Part shown: piece by piece, positions 11,239 to 22,142 of the stretch
Numbering within the stretch: the stretch's first letter is position 1
How the letters are laid out: every line of letters starts with the position of its first letter
Position numbers and translations under genes: made by a program
Notes under the pieces: model-generated
What the model was told of the DNA's origin: nothing
Database searches by the model: none
Seen by the model: only the letters and a program-made list of their open reading frames with translations
NCBI GenBank assembly: GCA_001179505.1
Contig: CDMY01000989.1
Span: 1-64,000, forward strand
Reading direction: 5' to 3'
Origin: Vitrella brassicaformis
Lineage: Eukaryota > Sar > Vitrellaceae
DNA length: 64,000 bases

Positions 11239-14200
11239 GTGTGCCGATTTGGCGCATGTACACATGCATTCGGATCATTGCATGCAGGCGACGGTTGAGA
11301 GGATGGAGCACGAGAAGCGGCTAGCAGAGCAGGACGAGCGCATCCGTGAGATCCTGGAAGAGGTGCTCTTCTCGAATGTGCCGCAGGGCATGGCCAAGTC
11401 GACCCGCGGCGGGCTGCTGCCCACCAACGTCGACGAGACCCAACTCATGGTCAAAGGGTGGGCGGGGCGCAGAAGAGACGCACCTCCAGGGGAAGAGGAT
11501 GAGCAGCTCGCGGTTGACACGGTGCTTATCACCTATGTCCCGGAGAACAGCGACCTGCGCTTCAACCTCACTTATCGCATCGATCCGACCACAAGACTCC
11601 ATGACCTCAGAATAGGTACGTCCACATATTCCGTTTGACTGTCTGTCTGCCCGTGGTGTGTGCAGATGCGTGCAAATATTGGGGGATCAGTGAGGTGGAT
11701 TATGTTTTGAAGAACGAGGCCAACTCGAAGGCGCCCGACTCGGGCGCCGTCTCGTCTTTCTTCCGCGACGCAGAGATGGCCCGGCTCTACCTGGTCAAAA
11801 AGGACACACAGCAGACCAAGCTCAGCGAGGCCGAGCAGAAGGCCGTACAGATACGCAGGGGGGGCAGAATCGGTCTCGGCTTGGCCACAGAGAGGGGCGG
11901 ACAGGGAGGTGGGGAGGGAGACAAGAAGCGCGGCATGGGTGTGACGATGCTGGGCTCGACGATGCTGGGCTCCACTGGCCCAGCGCCGAGCAGCATCGAC
12001 TACCACGAGGTGGCGAAGCAGTTCCCCGGGCTGCTGCAGGTGCTCAAGGTGCACGATATGGGCCCCTCCTACCACCTGGAGAAGATCACACCCCCAGACA
12101 TATGCGCTGTGCTTGCCTTGCTCACCATCTGCCTCGTTCTTTTCATCATGCAAAATCCTCCAGGTAGGTATTCGAAAATTGAGAGACCACGAGAGAGAGA
12201 AAGAGAGAGAGAGAGAGACATGGCCACGTATACTGTTTGTTTGCTTGTCTGATGCAGGTGCGTCGTTTTGGTTGCTGTCTGGTATGAGTGCCACCTTGCT
12301 GGAGCCGCGGTACGAGTCGGAGCTGGACAGCTGGACGCCCTCGTTCAGGTCCATCGGCCGCGGGGGGGATGCACTGCGGTGGCTCAACCAGTCACTGGCA
12401 TACGCCCTCTTCGACGATACATCTGACTTCAGACGGTCAGTCAGTTTGACCAATGTGGGGTCTCTCGGAGGCAATCAGGTAGGTGCCTATGTCCGTGTGC
12501 AGTTTCAATTCAGCTCCTGGATTCTTGAGACTGAGGCAGCAGCGGGTGAGCAGGCAAGGCAAGGGACATCCACACACAGAGGCCGACAAGAATGCTAGTC
12601 TGTGTGCGGGCCTGTACGTGTAGGTGAAGTCTGAATCGTGCGAGCGCACCGACATGGAGCCCGTTGTGGCTGCTGACGGTATGCCTGCATAAACATTGGA
12701 GAGGATTCTCTTCCCTTCTTCCGTCTCTTCACCTGTTTGCCTTTGTTTGGCAGGATGTTATCCCGCCCTGGTATCATCGGCCACCCGGGAGACGGCAGAC
12801 ATATCGTCCGTCGCTGGTGTGCCAGTACAGCCACGATGCGTCCTCTCCACTGGCACTCAAATCGACTGCGGAGACCCTGCAACATTTGTCGACGCAAAGG
12901 TAGTAGAAATAGACGAAGACACAGAGATGAGTGAGTGTCTCTCTCTCTTCCTCTCTCCCTTATGCGCGTGTGCCGACCATCAGGCCAATTCCAAGGACCA
13001 TCGTGTGTCGTCCTTGCAGGGTCGTGTGCAGCGATATGACGCGAGCGGGTACCAGACGGACGTGCCGATCATCGTTGGCGACACGGACACGTCCTCCACT
13101 CCTGCAGACTTCACACAGTGAGTGGCTCACATGTAGTCATCAAGCGTTGGTTTCATTTGTGTGTGGTGGAGTATAAATATCCTCGCAGGCATCTGACGAA
13201 CCTAGTGGATGCCAAGTGGGTCGACGTGTCCACACGGATGCTGCTGGCGGAGTTCTCCGCCTACAATGGCAACTTCGACAGATGGTGCGTGCAGTGCAGT
13301 GCAGTGCAGACCTGCCTGCGTGACCCAAGACACACAACAACCACATCTGCATATCTCTGTGTGCGTGTTCCATGTGTTTGTGTGCGTGTGCAGGCTGTCA
13401 TTTCAGTTTCTGTTTGAGCTGTCACCGTCGCACTCCGCCCTGCCCACAGCACGCATATTCCCACTCAGAGTAAAGCAATGCGACACAAACACAATGATCC
13501 ACATGTGGATCATTCCTCGATGATGGTTGGCAGTTGCACACGGCGGAGACGTACAGTGAGAATTTCATCATGTTCATGGACTACCTGCGGCTGGTGCTGG
13601 TGCTCTATGTGGGCCTCTTCATGATACCCAAGGGCGTCAGACACAAACACAGACACAAAAAGGCCGGTGCGTTCAACCTCAACACACTCCCACACAGTCC
13701 ACCCATCCATCGATTCTCTATGTGTGTATGTGGTCGATCAGGCTACCTGCATTTCCTCACTGTGGACGGTCTGGTGGACACGGCGACGGTGCTTTTGTTC
13801 TTCATCACGTTCCTCTCCCGGCTGGTGGTCTTTCAGCGCCGGTCGCTCAAGTCGAAAGAAGTCATCAAACAAATGAAAGAATCATTCCAAAGCTGGTCAA
13901 TCAGAATCCGAGAGTTGGGAGTGTGCGTGTTGAGCGGTGTGTGTGTGTGTGCAGGTCAGAGATGGGCGCCTTATATGATTCGATGAACATCCTGGAGGGC
14001 CTCTTGGTGCTCTGTCTGCTCATACGCATTGTCACATTCTTCAGACTCGCGAGACCGGTGTGTGTATGCAGCGGGTGCCCATGGACTGCGCGCACACTCC
14101 CTGTGTGTCGCTCTCTATCTCTGTCTGTGTTTAGGTGTATCTGTTGTGGCGTGTGTTGGGTCGCGCCATTCCCCAGTACATCTACTTCGCCTTTGTCTTC

Positions 14201-15069
14201 CTGCCCGTCTTCATGGGATTCGTCTTCGCCGCACACGCCATTTGGGTACACACAACACACCGTGCGCAGAGGAAAACAGAGAGGCAGCAAAAGGCACACA
14301 GTGACATCCATCCATCCATCCACTCTCTCTCTCTCTCTCTGTCTTAATGACAGGGTCCTTATCTCGAGTCCTTCGAGAGTTTTGGTCGATCGTTCATCTC
14401 ACTCATGATGTTCCTCAATGGGTCAGTGAGAGAGAGAGTGAGGGAGAGACGGATACTGAGAAGGGACCGAACAGGGGATGTATCGATGTGTTTTGTGCCG
14501 GTCTGCTGTCTGTCTGGTGTATTTGTCAGCAATCTGAATCTGCGTCCTCTGCATGATGTCCAGCAGTACTGGACGGCCGTCTTCGTGGTCAGACACACAC
14601 ACACACACACAGAGACAGAGAGAGAGAGAGAGACTCAAAGATTGAAAAGGTGACTGTGTGTGTTTTGTGTGCGCAGTTGCTCTTTTTCGTCGTTGTGTCC
14701 CTTCTGCTGGTCAATGTGTTCATCGCAATCATGGTCGACGCACAATACACAGTCCGCATCACTGACGGTCAGCCAACCACACAGACAGGCACCCAGCCAT
14801 CCAGCCACATCATTACATGGTCCATTTGTGGGCGTGCAGATGGTCAGGAGGTGTCCAAGTACCGCTGGGGGGTGAGGGAGTGGATCAACTGGATGTTTCC
14901 CACCTTCATCGCGGGTGTCATGATCGACTACCTCGCACCCCTCATCCCCGGCCTGCAGACCGACAAGCAGCCTCCACATGTGAGGCAGACAGGCAACAGG
15001 GCGACACAGAGAGAGGGCGGACACGCAGACACGACAGAGTGGGACAGAGAGGGGGGAGAGGAGGAATGA
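10942..15069 (+). CDS. Polycystin-2-like cation channel (TRPP family)
   Basis: Seventeen predicted exons (10942-11163, 11288-11615, 11666-12163, 12258-12478, 12624-12678, 12754-12899, 13020-13117, 13189-13284, 13394-13469, 13534-13666, 13742-13895, 13955-14057, 14135-14245, 14354-14421, 14530-14587, 14677-14767, 14840-15069) give about 895 residues. The N-terminus is a charged coiled coil. The first membrane segment is around ICAVLALLTICLVLFIM. A large extracellular loop of polycystin (TOP-domain) type follows, then five more membrane segments ending LLFFVVVSLLLVNVFIAIM. Ciliary polycystins of this family conduct Ca2+ and monovalent cations. The pore stretch reads MMFLNGNLN where PKD2 has a leucine-glycine-aspartate filter. 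The donor of exon 11 (13895) is the weakest junction. No EF hand was seen in the C-terminal tail. ATG 10942 is preferred over upstream in-frame ATG 10816. Confidence 0.85.
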
Positions 15070-15450
15070 ATGACACTACCTACACATGGGGGGTTGGGGG
15101 CCTGTGTGTGTAGTTGGTGTCTTGTGTGTGCGAGCGTTTGTAGTTAGGGCATATGTGTGTATGCGATGGATGGTCTGGTGCGACGGTATGTATGTGTCTG
15201 TCTGGGTGATAGATAGCCAGCCGTGTCGACGTGATTTCCATAACGTTGCACTCAGGTCGCGTCTCTAGGCCACGCACACACGCACGACGGACGTCCACTG
15301 GACATCCGGTGTGGGTCCTGTCTCTCTCCTCTCACACCACACCATCTCCCCCCAATATGTACACATACGCAATCGCACACATGTATACACACAACAGCTA
15401 AGCAAAGCTATGCTAGGGTAATTAAGGGCATCAACCCATCCAATGGTCAC
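15070..15450. other. Intergenic gap between convergent genes
   Basis: TG-rich low-complexity sequence between two 3' ends. No coding exon or RNA gene was recognised. Confidence 0.6.
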
Positions 15451-17053
15451 TCATTCGTCCTGCAGCTTCGCCTCCACCTGTCGCCGCACCTGCATGATAA
15501 CACATACCACACCACCACACAGGCCAATGAGGCTGTTTCCTGTCTGCCTGTCTGTCTGTGGGTGTTACGAATTCGAGTGAAGATCTATCGAGTTCATTGA
15601 TAAGGGCTAAGACAGCACACAGGATGTTGTCATTCCGCGATGTGGCAGACGGGGGGGCCACCACACCTGAACGAATGCAGCACCCCGCCAGCCCAACGAC
15701 ACAACACATTCTCTGACCATTCATGTGGCTCATTCCTGCACCATCTCTCACCGGCGCTCGCGTGTCTGCCTATTTGGTGTCGTCTGCCCGGGTGTTGCGC
15801 AGCTGCTCTTTCAGCCCTGCTCTTCTGCCGCTCACCCACACCCACAGCTGCAGCTGCTGCAGCAGCAGGAGGGCCGCCAGGAGAAACAGAGGGAAACACG
15901 GCATCGCTCAAGCTGCGATGCTCTGAATGACGGAAACAAACACGCACACAGAGATTGCGTCCCGGGTCTTTTTGTGTGTATGTTGCATGCATGACTGACC
16001 TCTTTCCAGTTTCTGCACGTTTGTCGGCAGGGGTGAGGGCGAGGGCGATGATGTGGGCACCCGCCCGCCCTCTCGCTCCCGCACACCACCGGCCCTGTTG
16101 CCTTTGCTGTCCACAGCAGCGGCATCCGCACCATCTGCCACATACCACCAGCCACCTTACACATCACCGCACTGACGGGCACCTGTGTTCTTGTCTGTCG
16201 TACCGGTGCGTTCGGGTGTTTGTCGCTGCACGGCACCGCCCCCGGCCCCGTTGGGCAGACCACCACCACCACCAGCGGCCTGTGATGACCCGACCACATC
16301 GGGGAGGTCGGATGGGGGCGTGAAGGTGCGGAATGCGTTGTCCCGGGCTAATGCAGCGGCCTCCTCACGCTCCTCTGCCGACACATCTGCAGCCCATGGA
16401 CACACACAGTGCGCGCGTGTGTGTGTCTGTGTGTGTCGTGCCTTTGCTGTCGAGTTTGGTGAGAGTGGGTAGGCAGTGGATGACGAACGGCCGATACAAC
16501 ACGTCACGCGAGCAGGGATTGTCGCTCAACCTATCGCACGCAGCCGACAGACAGCAGAGAACAAGACACAAGGACCCTGTGCGTGTGTGTCATCTTGCGT
16601 GTGTGTGTGTTACTCACCACAGGACGCGCAGATTGGTGAGGGTCTGGAGGTAGTACAGTTCGCCCAGATCCACTATGTCGTTCTTGCGAAGATACAGCTC
16701 AGCCAACCGCGGACCTGACGCACTCACAGCAAGAGAGCCACACATCTCCTCGACGAGACTCAGTGCATGTGTGTGTATTGCTACACTGTGCGAAGTCTTT
16801 GAGCGAGGCGATGCGGTTGACCGACAGCGAGAGCACCTCAATGTTCTTCAAACGACTCAACACCGACACCTGCAACCACAACCAATCACACGGCATGCAT
16901 GCATCGAAATGATGAGTGCGCCTTTCTTCCCCTCCATCCCGCCCATCTCTCTCTGTGGCTCACGTCGTGTATGTCATTTCCCCAGAGGTTGAGGTTTCTG
17001 ACGTTGGCGAGGCTGTCCACTTTGGCCCTCGCGAGGATCAGCTCCTCAGTCAT
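15451..17053 (-). CDS. CFAP410: CFAP410 (C21orf2)-like leucine-rich repeat ciliary protein
   Basis: Nine predicted exons (17053-16964, 16869-16785, 16714-16618, 16530-16442, 16386-16204, 16134-16000, 15922-15752, 15666-15569, 15489-15451) give about 328 residues. The N-terminus holds SDS22-type LRRs: LILARAKVDSLANVRNLNLW, LKNIEVLSLSVNRIASLKDF, LAELYLRKNDIVDLGELYYL, then the cap NPCSRDVLYRPFVIHCLP. A Gly/Pro/Ala-rich linker leads to a C-terminal helix NILCAVLALINELDRSSLEF that matches the oligomerisation helix of human C21orf2. Human CFAP410 works with NEK1 at the ciliary base; a like role is inferred. Intron 4 appears to use a GC donor (AAAG|GCACGA), though reading through it also keeps the frame. 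The start codon lies only 22 bases from the first possible ATG of the ankyrin array. Confidence 0.85.
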
Positions 17054-17075
17054 CGTCGAGCCTGACGTACGCATC

Positions 17076-18159
17076 ATGACGCTCCAGTTTTTAAAAGCTC
17101 GCTGCCGCGGGGGCCACAGGGGGCCGCAGTCTTTCCGAGTCGAGCTGCAGTGGCTGGTAAACAGTCGACCACCGATGTTCGGGGAGGTCTGCTTCCGCAG
17201 CAATGTACAAACAAGCCGACATACTGATTGTGTGATGGCTGTGTCCGTCAGGACGACATCTTCGAGGCTGTGGACAAAGGCGATTTGCTAGGCGTCACGC
17301 AGCTCCTCGACAAGCACGGCAAGGAGATGTTGGACACACGAGACGAAGATTCACTCGGCAAGGTAGGCAAATGTGAAGACAGACATGCCTTCCCTTTCAA
17401 TGTTCATTCCTGTGTGTGAAGTACACGCCCTTCATCACGGCTGCATTGAAAGGGCACGTTGAGATCATGGAGGTCATGTATGACAGCTACGGCCCGTCGA
17501 TACTGCAGCAAAAGACCGACGTACCACCACATCCAGAAATATATGCATCTGGTGATGGGATGTTCTGTGCGGTTGTGGACTGCAGACCGGTGCCACTGCC
17601 CTGCACGCGGCTGCATGGGGAAAGAATCTTGCAGCTGTCAATCAGCTGCTGGCGTGGGATCCCAAGCTGATCGACGGACGCAGCAACGCAAGAAAATACA
17701 CATTTCTCCAATGGGCTGTCGTGTGTCGATTGTTTGTTTGTCAATGCAGACCAAGCGGACAGCCTTCCACGAGGCTGCCGACCGCAATGCTGTTGATGTG
17801 ATGAAGGTCATCCACGCCATCAAAGGCAACAAAGTGAAGGAGCTCCTCGCAGAGACGGACAACGTGAGACGCATACACAGGGAGGGAAGGACACACACAT
17901 AGTGTCTCTCTCGTGTGACGTGTCAGGGCGGAAACACGGCACTGCATATGGCTGTCACCTATCGCGATAATCTGGCTGCTGCGGCTCAGCTGTGCGAGTG
18001 GAGCGGTGGTCAGCTGCTGGACATCAAAAACAACGAGGTAAGTCCACACAAGTCTGTGTCATCGGTGATCGTGACCGATGGCAACAGGGTGTGACGCCGT
18101 GGGATATGGCGGCAGAGAAGCCCAAAATGAGAAAGGCCATCGAGAAATACAAACAGTAA
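17076..18159 (+). CDS. Ankyrin-repeat protein, array copy A
   Basis: The repeat-coding exons are 17252-17362, 17422-17520, 17586-17687, 17750-17863, 17927-18037 and 18088-18159. All splice in phase 0, and each exon encodes close to one ankyrin unit. Segments include DIFEAVDKGDLLGVTQLLDK, ATALHAAAWGKNLAAVNQLL, TAFHEAADRNAVDVM and NTALHMAVTYR, ending GVTPWDMAAEKPKMRKAIEK. Protein-protein binding is the only function that can be inferred; there is no signal peptide or catalytic domain. The first coding exon is uncertain. An in-phase option is 17076-17156, which would give about 229 residues in total. In copy D the first exon seems to be a lone ATG, and that site is changed here. The third listed exon ends in a GC donor (AAC|GCAAGA) where the sister copies have GT. 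Confidence 0.75.
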
Positions 18160-18356
18160 ACCGATCGTCAGCGCTGTGGGTGCGGGTTGCGTGGCGTGGG
18201 GCGTCTAGTCTGTGTGTCGGTGTCAGATCGGGAAGCTCGCCTGGGTTTCAGGGGGCTGGCGTCTCCTCAAGTTCGGAGCAACCTGAAGACTTGCAGTCTT
18301 GTCCAGCAAGGGTGCTGGAGGACTGGAGCGCCAGCACTGTGTAACAAAACGACATA

Positions 18357-19311
18357 ATGATTGTGTCGTGGCTGTGTCCGCAGGACGACATCTTCGAGCC
18401 CGTCACTAAGGGCAGCGTCCCTGCTGTTATTCAGCTCATCGACAAGCACGGCAAGAAGATATTGGAGACACGACACGAAGATACAGGCGCCAAGGTATGC
18501 AACCGTGAAGATGACAGAAGTACAAGTCTTCCCTTTCTGTCTTCTCCCATTCCTCGCATTCCGTGTCAGGCCACGCCGTTCATTGTGGCCGCACGGTGGG
18601 GGTACGTTGCCATCATGAATATCATGTACATTCGTTACGGCCCGTCGATACTGCAGCAGCGAGACAACGTACTGACACAGCCGAATATCCGTTTATCCAT
18701 GCTTGATCCATGCTGCTCGTGGACTACAGACCAATGCCAGTGCCCTGCACTGGGCTGCATTCTACATGCATCTCGAGGTCGTCAATCAGCTGCTGGTGTG
18801 GGATCCCAAGCTGATCGACGCACGCAACGATGTACGAGAACACATGTCACCGATGGCCTGCCGTGAGTCGACTCTATGCATGTCGAATCCAGACAAAGCA
18901 GACGGCCTTCCACAAGGCTACCGAGTCTGATGCTGTTGACGTGATGAAGGCCATGCACGCCATCAAAGGCAATGCCCTCCTCACAGAAACGGACAATGTG
19001 AGACGCAAAGAAAAGGGGAGGACACAGAATGTCTCTCATATGTATGTGTAAACACACAAGAATGAAGACACGGCTCTGCATCGGGCTATCGACTGCGGGA
19101 AATCAGCTGCTGCGGCTCAGCTGTGCGAGTGGGGCGGTCCTCAGCTGCTGCACATCAGAAATAACAAAGTAAGTCCGCTCAAGTGCGTTCATCATCGATT
19201 GTTTTGCGTAATGTGACCATCTCATGACAACAGGGTGTGACGCCGTGGGATATGTCGGCTGAGATGCCCACAATGCGAAAGGCCATCGAGAAATACATGT
19301 ACACACAGTAA
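18357..19311 (+). CDS. Ankyrin-repeat protein, array copy B
   Basis: Exons 18357-18494 (repeat part from 18384), 18570-18668, 18730-18831, 18893-18997, 19061-19168 and 19234-19311 all join in phase 0 to about 208 residues. The product has the same unit order as copy A: DIFEPVTKGSVPAVIQLIDK, ATPFIVAARWGYVAIMNIMY, ASALHWAAFYMHLEVVNQLL, TAFHKATESDAVDVM, DTALHRAIDCGKSAAAAQL, then GVTPWDMSAEMPTMRKAIEK. The ATG that forms a one-codon first exon in copy D reads AGG here (about 18308). An ATG at 18357, inside what is intron in copy D, is in frame and could serve as a new start. The reading frame is otherwise intact, so this copy may still be coding. Confidence 0.68.
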
Positions 19312-19390
19312 AGGAATTGTCAAAGCAGGAGCGCCAGCGCTTTACAAACAGCCGACATGATAATTGTGTGATCGCTGTTTCCGCAGGGCG

Positions 19391-20328
19391 ATGTCGATCT
19401 TCGAGGCTGTGGACAAAGGCGATCTGCTGGGTGTCACGCAGATCCTCGACAAGCACGGCAAGGAGATGTTGGACACACGAGACGAAGAGCTCGGAGTATG
19501 TCACCGTGAAAACGTGAAATGCCTTCTCCTTCAATGTTCTCCCTTTCCTACTTGCGTCAGGCCACGCCGTTCATTGAGGCTGCGGCGAAAGGGCACGTTG
19601 CCATCATGAAGGTCATGTACGATCGCTACGGTTCGTCCATACTGCAGCAACGAGACAACGTACCGACACAGCCAAATATCCATCCGTCGATGCTGCTGTG
19701 GTGATGAGATGTCTTGTGCTGTCGCGGACTGCAGAATGGTAGGACTGCGCTGCACTGGGCTGCATGGGGAAAGAAGCTTGCAGCTGTCAATCAGCTGCTG
19801 GCGTGGGATCCCAAGCTGATCGACGCACGAAGCAATGTAAGCGAGCACATGTCTCCGATGGGCTCTCGTGTGTCGATTGTATGCATGTCGAATTCGGAGC
19901 AAGCAGACAGTCTTCTACACGGCTGTCCAAAGGGAGGCGGTTGACGTGATGAAGGCTGTGCGCGCCATCAAAGGCAACAAACAAAAGGAGCTCCTTACAG
20001 AGACGGGCTATGTGAGACACACATACGGGTGGACTACGTACATGTACAAAATGTCTCCTTGTATGTGTGATGCGTCAGGACGGAAAGACGGCGCTGCATG
20101 TGGCTGCTTCCTGGGGTAGACCGGATGCTGCGGTTCAGCTGCTGGAGTGGGGCGGTTCTCAGGGTTCTCAGTTGCTGGACACCAAGAACGACGAGGTAAG
20201 TCCACCCTTCACCATGTCCTCTCTTCACCATCGATGATCGTGACGTATGACAACAGGGTGTGACGCCGTGGGATATGACGGCCGAGAAGCCCAAAATGAG
20301 AAAGGCCATCGAGAAATACAAACAGTAG
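19391..20328 (+). pseudogene. Ankyrin-repeat gene copy C, probably decaying
   Basis: Same exon plan as its neighbours: 19391-19495, 19561-19659, 19735-19836, about 19898-20011, 20079-20195, 20257-20328. Two sites are damaged. The first exon reads ATGTCGATCTTC where the other copies have GACGACATCTTC, so it carries its own ATG but lacks the phase-0 acceptor junction. The acceptor before the fourth exon has GG at 19896-19897 where copies A, B and D have AG. Using the next AG (19898-19899) shifts the frame and meets TGA at 19942-19944. Downstream exons are well preserved, including a small in-frame duplication GSQGSQ near 20155-20172. It may be a pseudogene, or the exon may be skipped in phase (all introns are phase 0). 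Confidence 0.65.
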
Positions 20329-20626
20329 AGGAATCGTCAGCGTTGTGGGTGCGGGGTGCGTGGCGTGGGGCGTCTAGTCTGTGTGTCGGTATGGAGATAG
20401 GACAGTGGTATACACCAAGGGATAGGCTGTGTGACGTGACTGTGTGTCTGCGGACTGGTCACCTTGGTTGCTTGCATGGGCGTCTCTCGAAGACAGAGAC
20501 TCGGCAGCAGAGGTCTCTGTGCTTTGGGGAAGACAGATGCTCTGCACTGGTTTGTTGGACGAAGGAAAAAACCACAGAGGTACCTGATTCAATTTGTCGT
20601 TCACACCTGTGGTGGCTGGTTGGTCA
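20329..20626. repeat. Duplicated 3' flank of ankyrin copies
   Basis: The sequence just after copy C (GTCAGCG.TGTGGGTGCGG..) resembles the flank after copy A. The later part (GGGATAGGCTGTGTGACGTG and following, about 20420-20570) resembles the flank after copy D at about 22214-22360. It is a non-coding spacer carried along in the segmental duplications. Confidence 0.7.
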
Positions 20627-21071
20627 TCATAGGACGCGCAGATTGGTGAGGTTCTGAAGGTAGTATAGTTCGCCCAGATTCACTATGTCATTCTTGCGAA
20701 GATACAGCTCGGCCAACCGCGGACCTGACACACACACAGCAGAAGATCCACACCTCTCCTCGACGAGTGCATGTGTGCGTATTGTTACACTGTGCAAAGT
20801 CTTTGAGCGAGGCGATGCGGTTGACCGACAGCGAGAGCACCTCAATGTTCTTCAAACGACTCAACACCGACACCTGCAACCACAACCAATCGCACGGCAT
20901 GCATGCATCGAAATAGATGTGCAGTGCGCCAAAGTTTCTTCCCCTCCATCCCGCCCATCTCTCCGTGTGGCTCACGTCGTGTATGTCATTTCCCCAAAGG
21001 TTGAGGTTTCTGACGTTGGCGAGGCTGTCCACTTTGGCCCTCGCGAGCATCAGCTCCTCCGAGTCAGTCAC
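20627..21071 (-). pseudogene. Truncated copy of the CFAP410-like gene (exons 1-3 only)
   Basis: This segment is nearly the same as 17053-16618: exons 21071-20976, 20873-20789 and 20724-20627 correspond to exons 1-3 of the intact gene, with their introns. The start ATG is GTG here, next to a six-base insertion; an ATG five codons further in could still start translation. At the end of exon 3 the donor (TG|GTGAGT) has become TATGATGA, so the frame ends at TGA 20629-20627. Exons 4-9, including the C-terminal helix, are absent. It came along with an ankyrin gene in a segmental duplication and is best read as a pseudogene fragment that could also act as the promoter side of copy D. Confidence 0.85.
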
Positions 21072-21150
21072 CGTCGAGGTGGGGGCGGAGGGGGGCTGCA
21101 GTCTCAGTGACACCCTCGAGTCCCAGCCGCATGCCAGTGCTTGTCCAGCA

Positions 21151-22142
21151 ATGGTGAGGGAGGTCTGGAGCCCCAGCACTGAACAAACAGCCCACAGCTT
21201 GTGTGATGGCTGTGTCCGTCAGGACGACATCTTCGAGGCTGTCAACGATGGCAATTTGCTGCGTGTCACGCAGCTAATCGACAAGCGAGGCAAGAAGATA
21301 TTGGACACACGAGACGAAGATTCCTTCACCAAGGTAGGCAACTGTAAAAGGTCGCCTTTCTGTGCTTTCCCATTCCTGCACTCTCCATTCCTTTGACTGC
21401 AGTTCACGCCCGTCATTGAGGCTGCAGAGGAGGGGAAAGTTGACATCATGAAGGTCATGTACGAGCGGTACGGCCCGTCGATACTGCAGCAACGAGACAC
21501 GGTACCACCACAGCCAAATGCCCATGCATGGCCATGGTGATGATATGTCTTGTGCTGTCGTGGACTGCAGGGTGGTGAAAGCGCCCTGCATTGGGCTGCA
21601 TTCTGCAAGCAGCTTGCAGCTGTCAATCAGCTGCTGGCGTGGGATCCCAAGCTGATCGACGCACGCGACAGAGTAAGAAAGTACATGTACACATATCTCC
21701 GATGGGCTGTCGTGTGTCGATTGAATGCACATTGTATGCAGACCAAGCGGACAGCCTTCCACGCGGCCGCCGACCATGATGCTGTTGATGTGATGAAGGC
21801 CATGTGCGCCATCAAAGGCAAAGACCTCCTCACAGAGACGGACGACGTGAGACACACACAGGGGGACTTGCATGTATATGGTGTCTCTCTTGCATACGTC
21901 AGAATGGAGACACGGCACTGCATGTTGCCCTCACTATGGGTCATTTGGCTGCTGCGGCTCAGCTGCTGGAGTGGGGCGGTCCACAGCTGCTGGAAATCAA
22001 GAACGACGAGGTAAGTCCACCTTCACCATGTCCTCTCTTCACCATCGATGATCGTGACGGATGGCAACAGGGTGTGACGCCGTGGGATATGACGGCCGAG
22101 AAGCCCAAAATGAGAAAGGCCATCGAGAAATACAAACAGTAG
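21151..22142 (+). CDS. Ankyrin-repeat protein, array copy D (most intact)
   Basis: Exons 21151-21153 (ATG alone, followed by GTGAGG), 21223-21333, 21403-21501, 21571-21672, 21742-21846, 21903-22010 and 22071-22142 join to about 199 residues. Every intron is phase 0, and each coding exon is about one ankyrin unit: DIFEAVNDGNLLRVTQLIDK, FTPVIEAAEEGKVDIMKVMY, ESALHWAAFCKQLAAVNQLL, TAFHAAADHDAVDVM, DTALHVALTMGHLAAAAQL. The end is GVTPWDMTAEKPKMRKAIEK. No other domain, signal or membrane segment is present. The single-codon first exon is inferred from ATG|GTGAGG followed by CAG|GACGAC. No broken splice site or stop was found, so it is the reference copy for the array. Confidence 0.75.

Larger units (their letters stand above)
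17076..22142 (+). repeat. Tandem segmental duplication of ankyrin genes
   Basis: Four copies of one gene plan (A, B, C, D) with matching introns, exon sizes and flanks, plus a partial CFAP410 copy between C and D. Intron sequences as well as exons are alike, so the copies arose by DNA duplication rather than retrotransposition. Confidence 0.85.

Noticed and set aside
17076-22142. Mobile element origin for the ankyrin array
   Set aside because: Introns are kept in all copies and there are no terminal repeats, target-site duplications or transposase; segmental duplication explains it.
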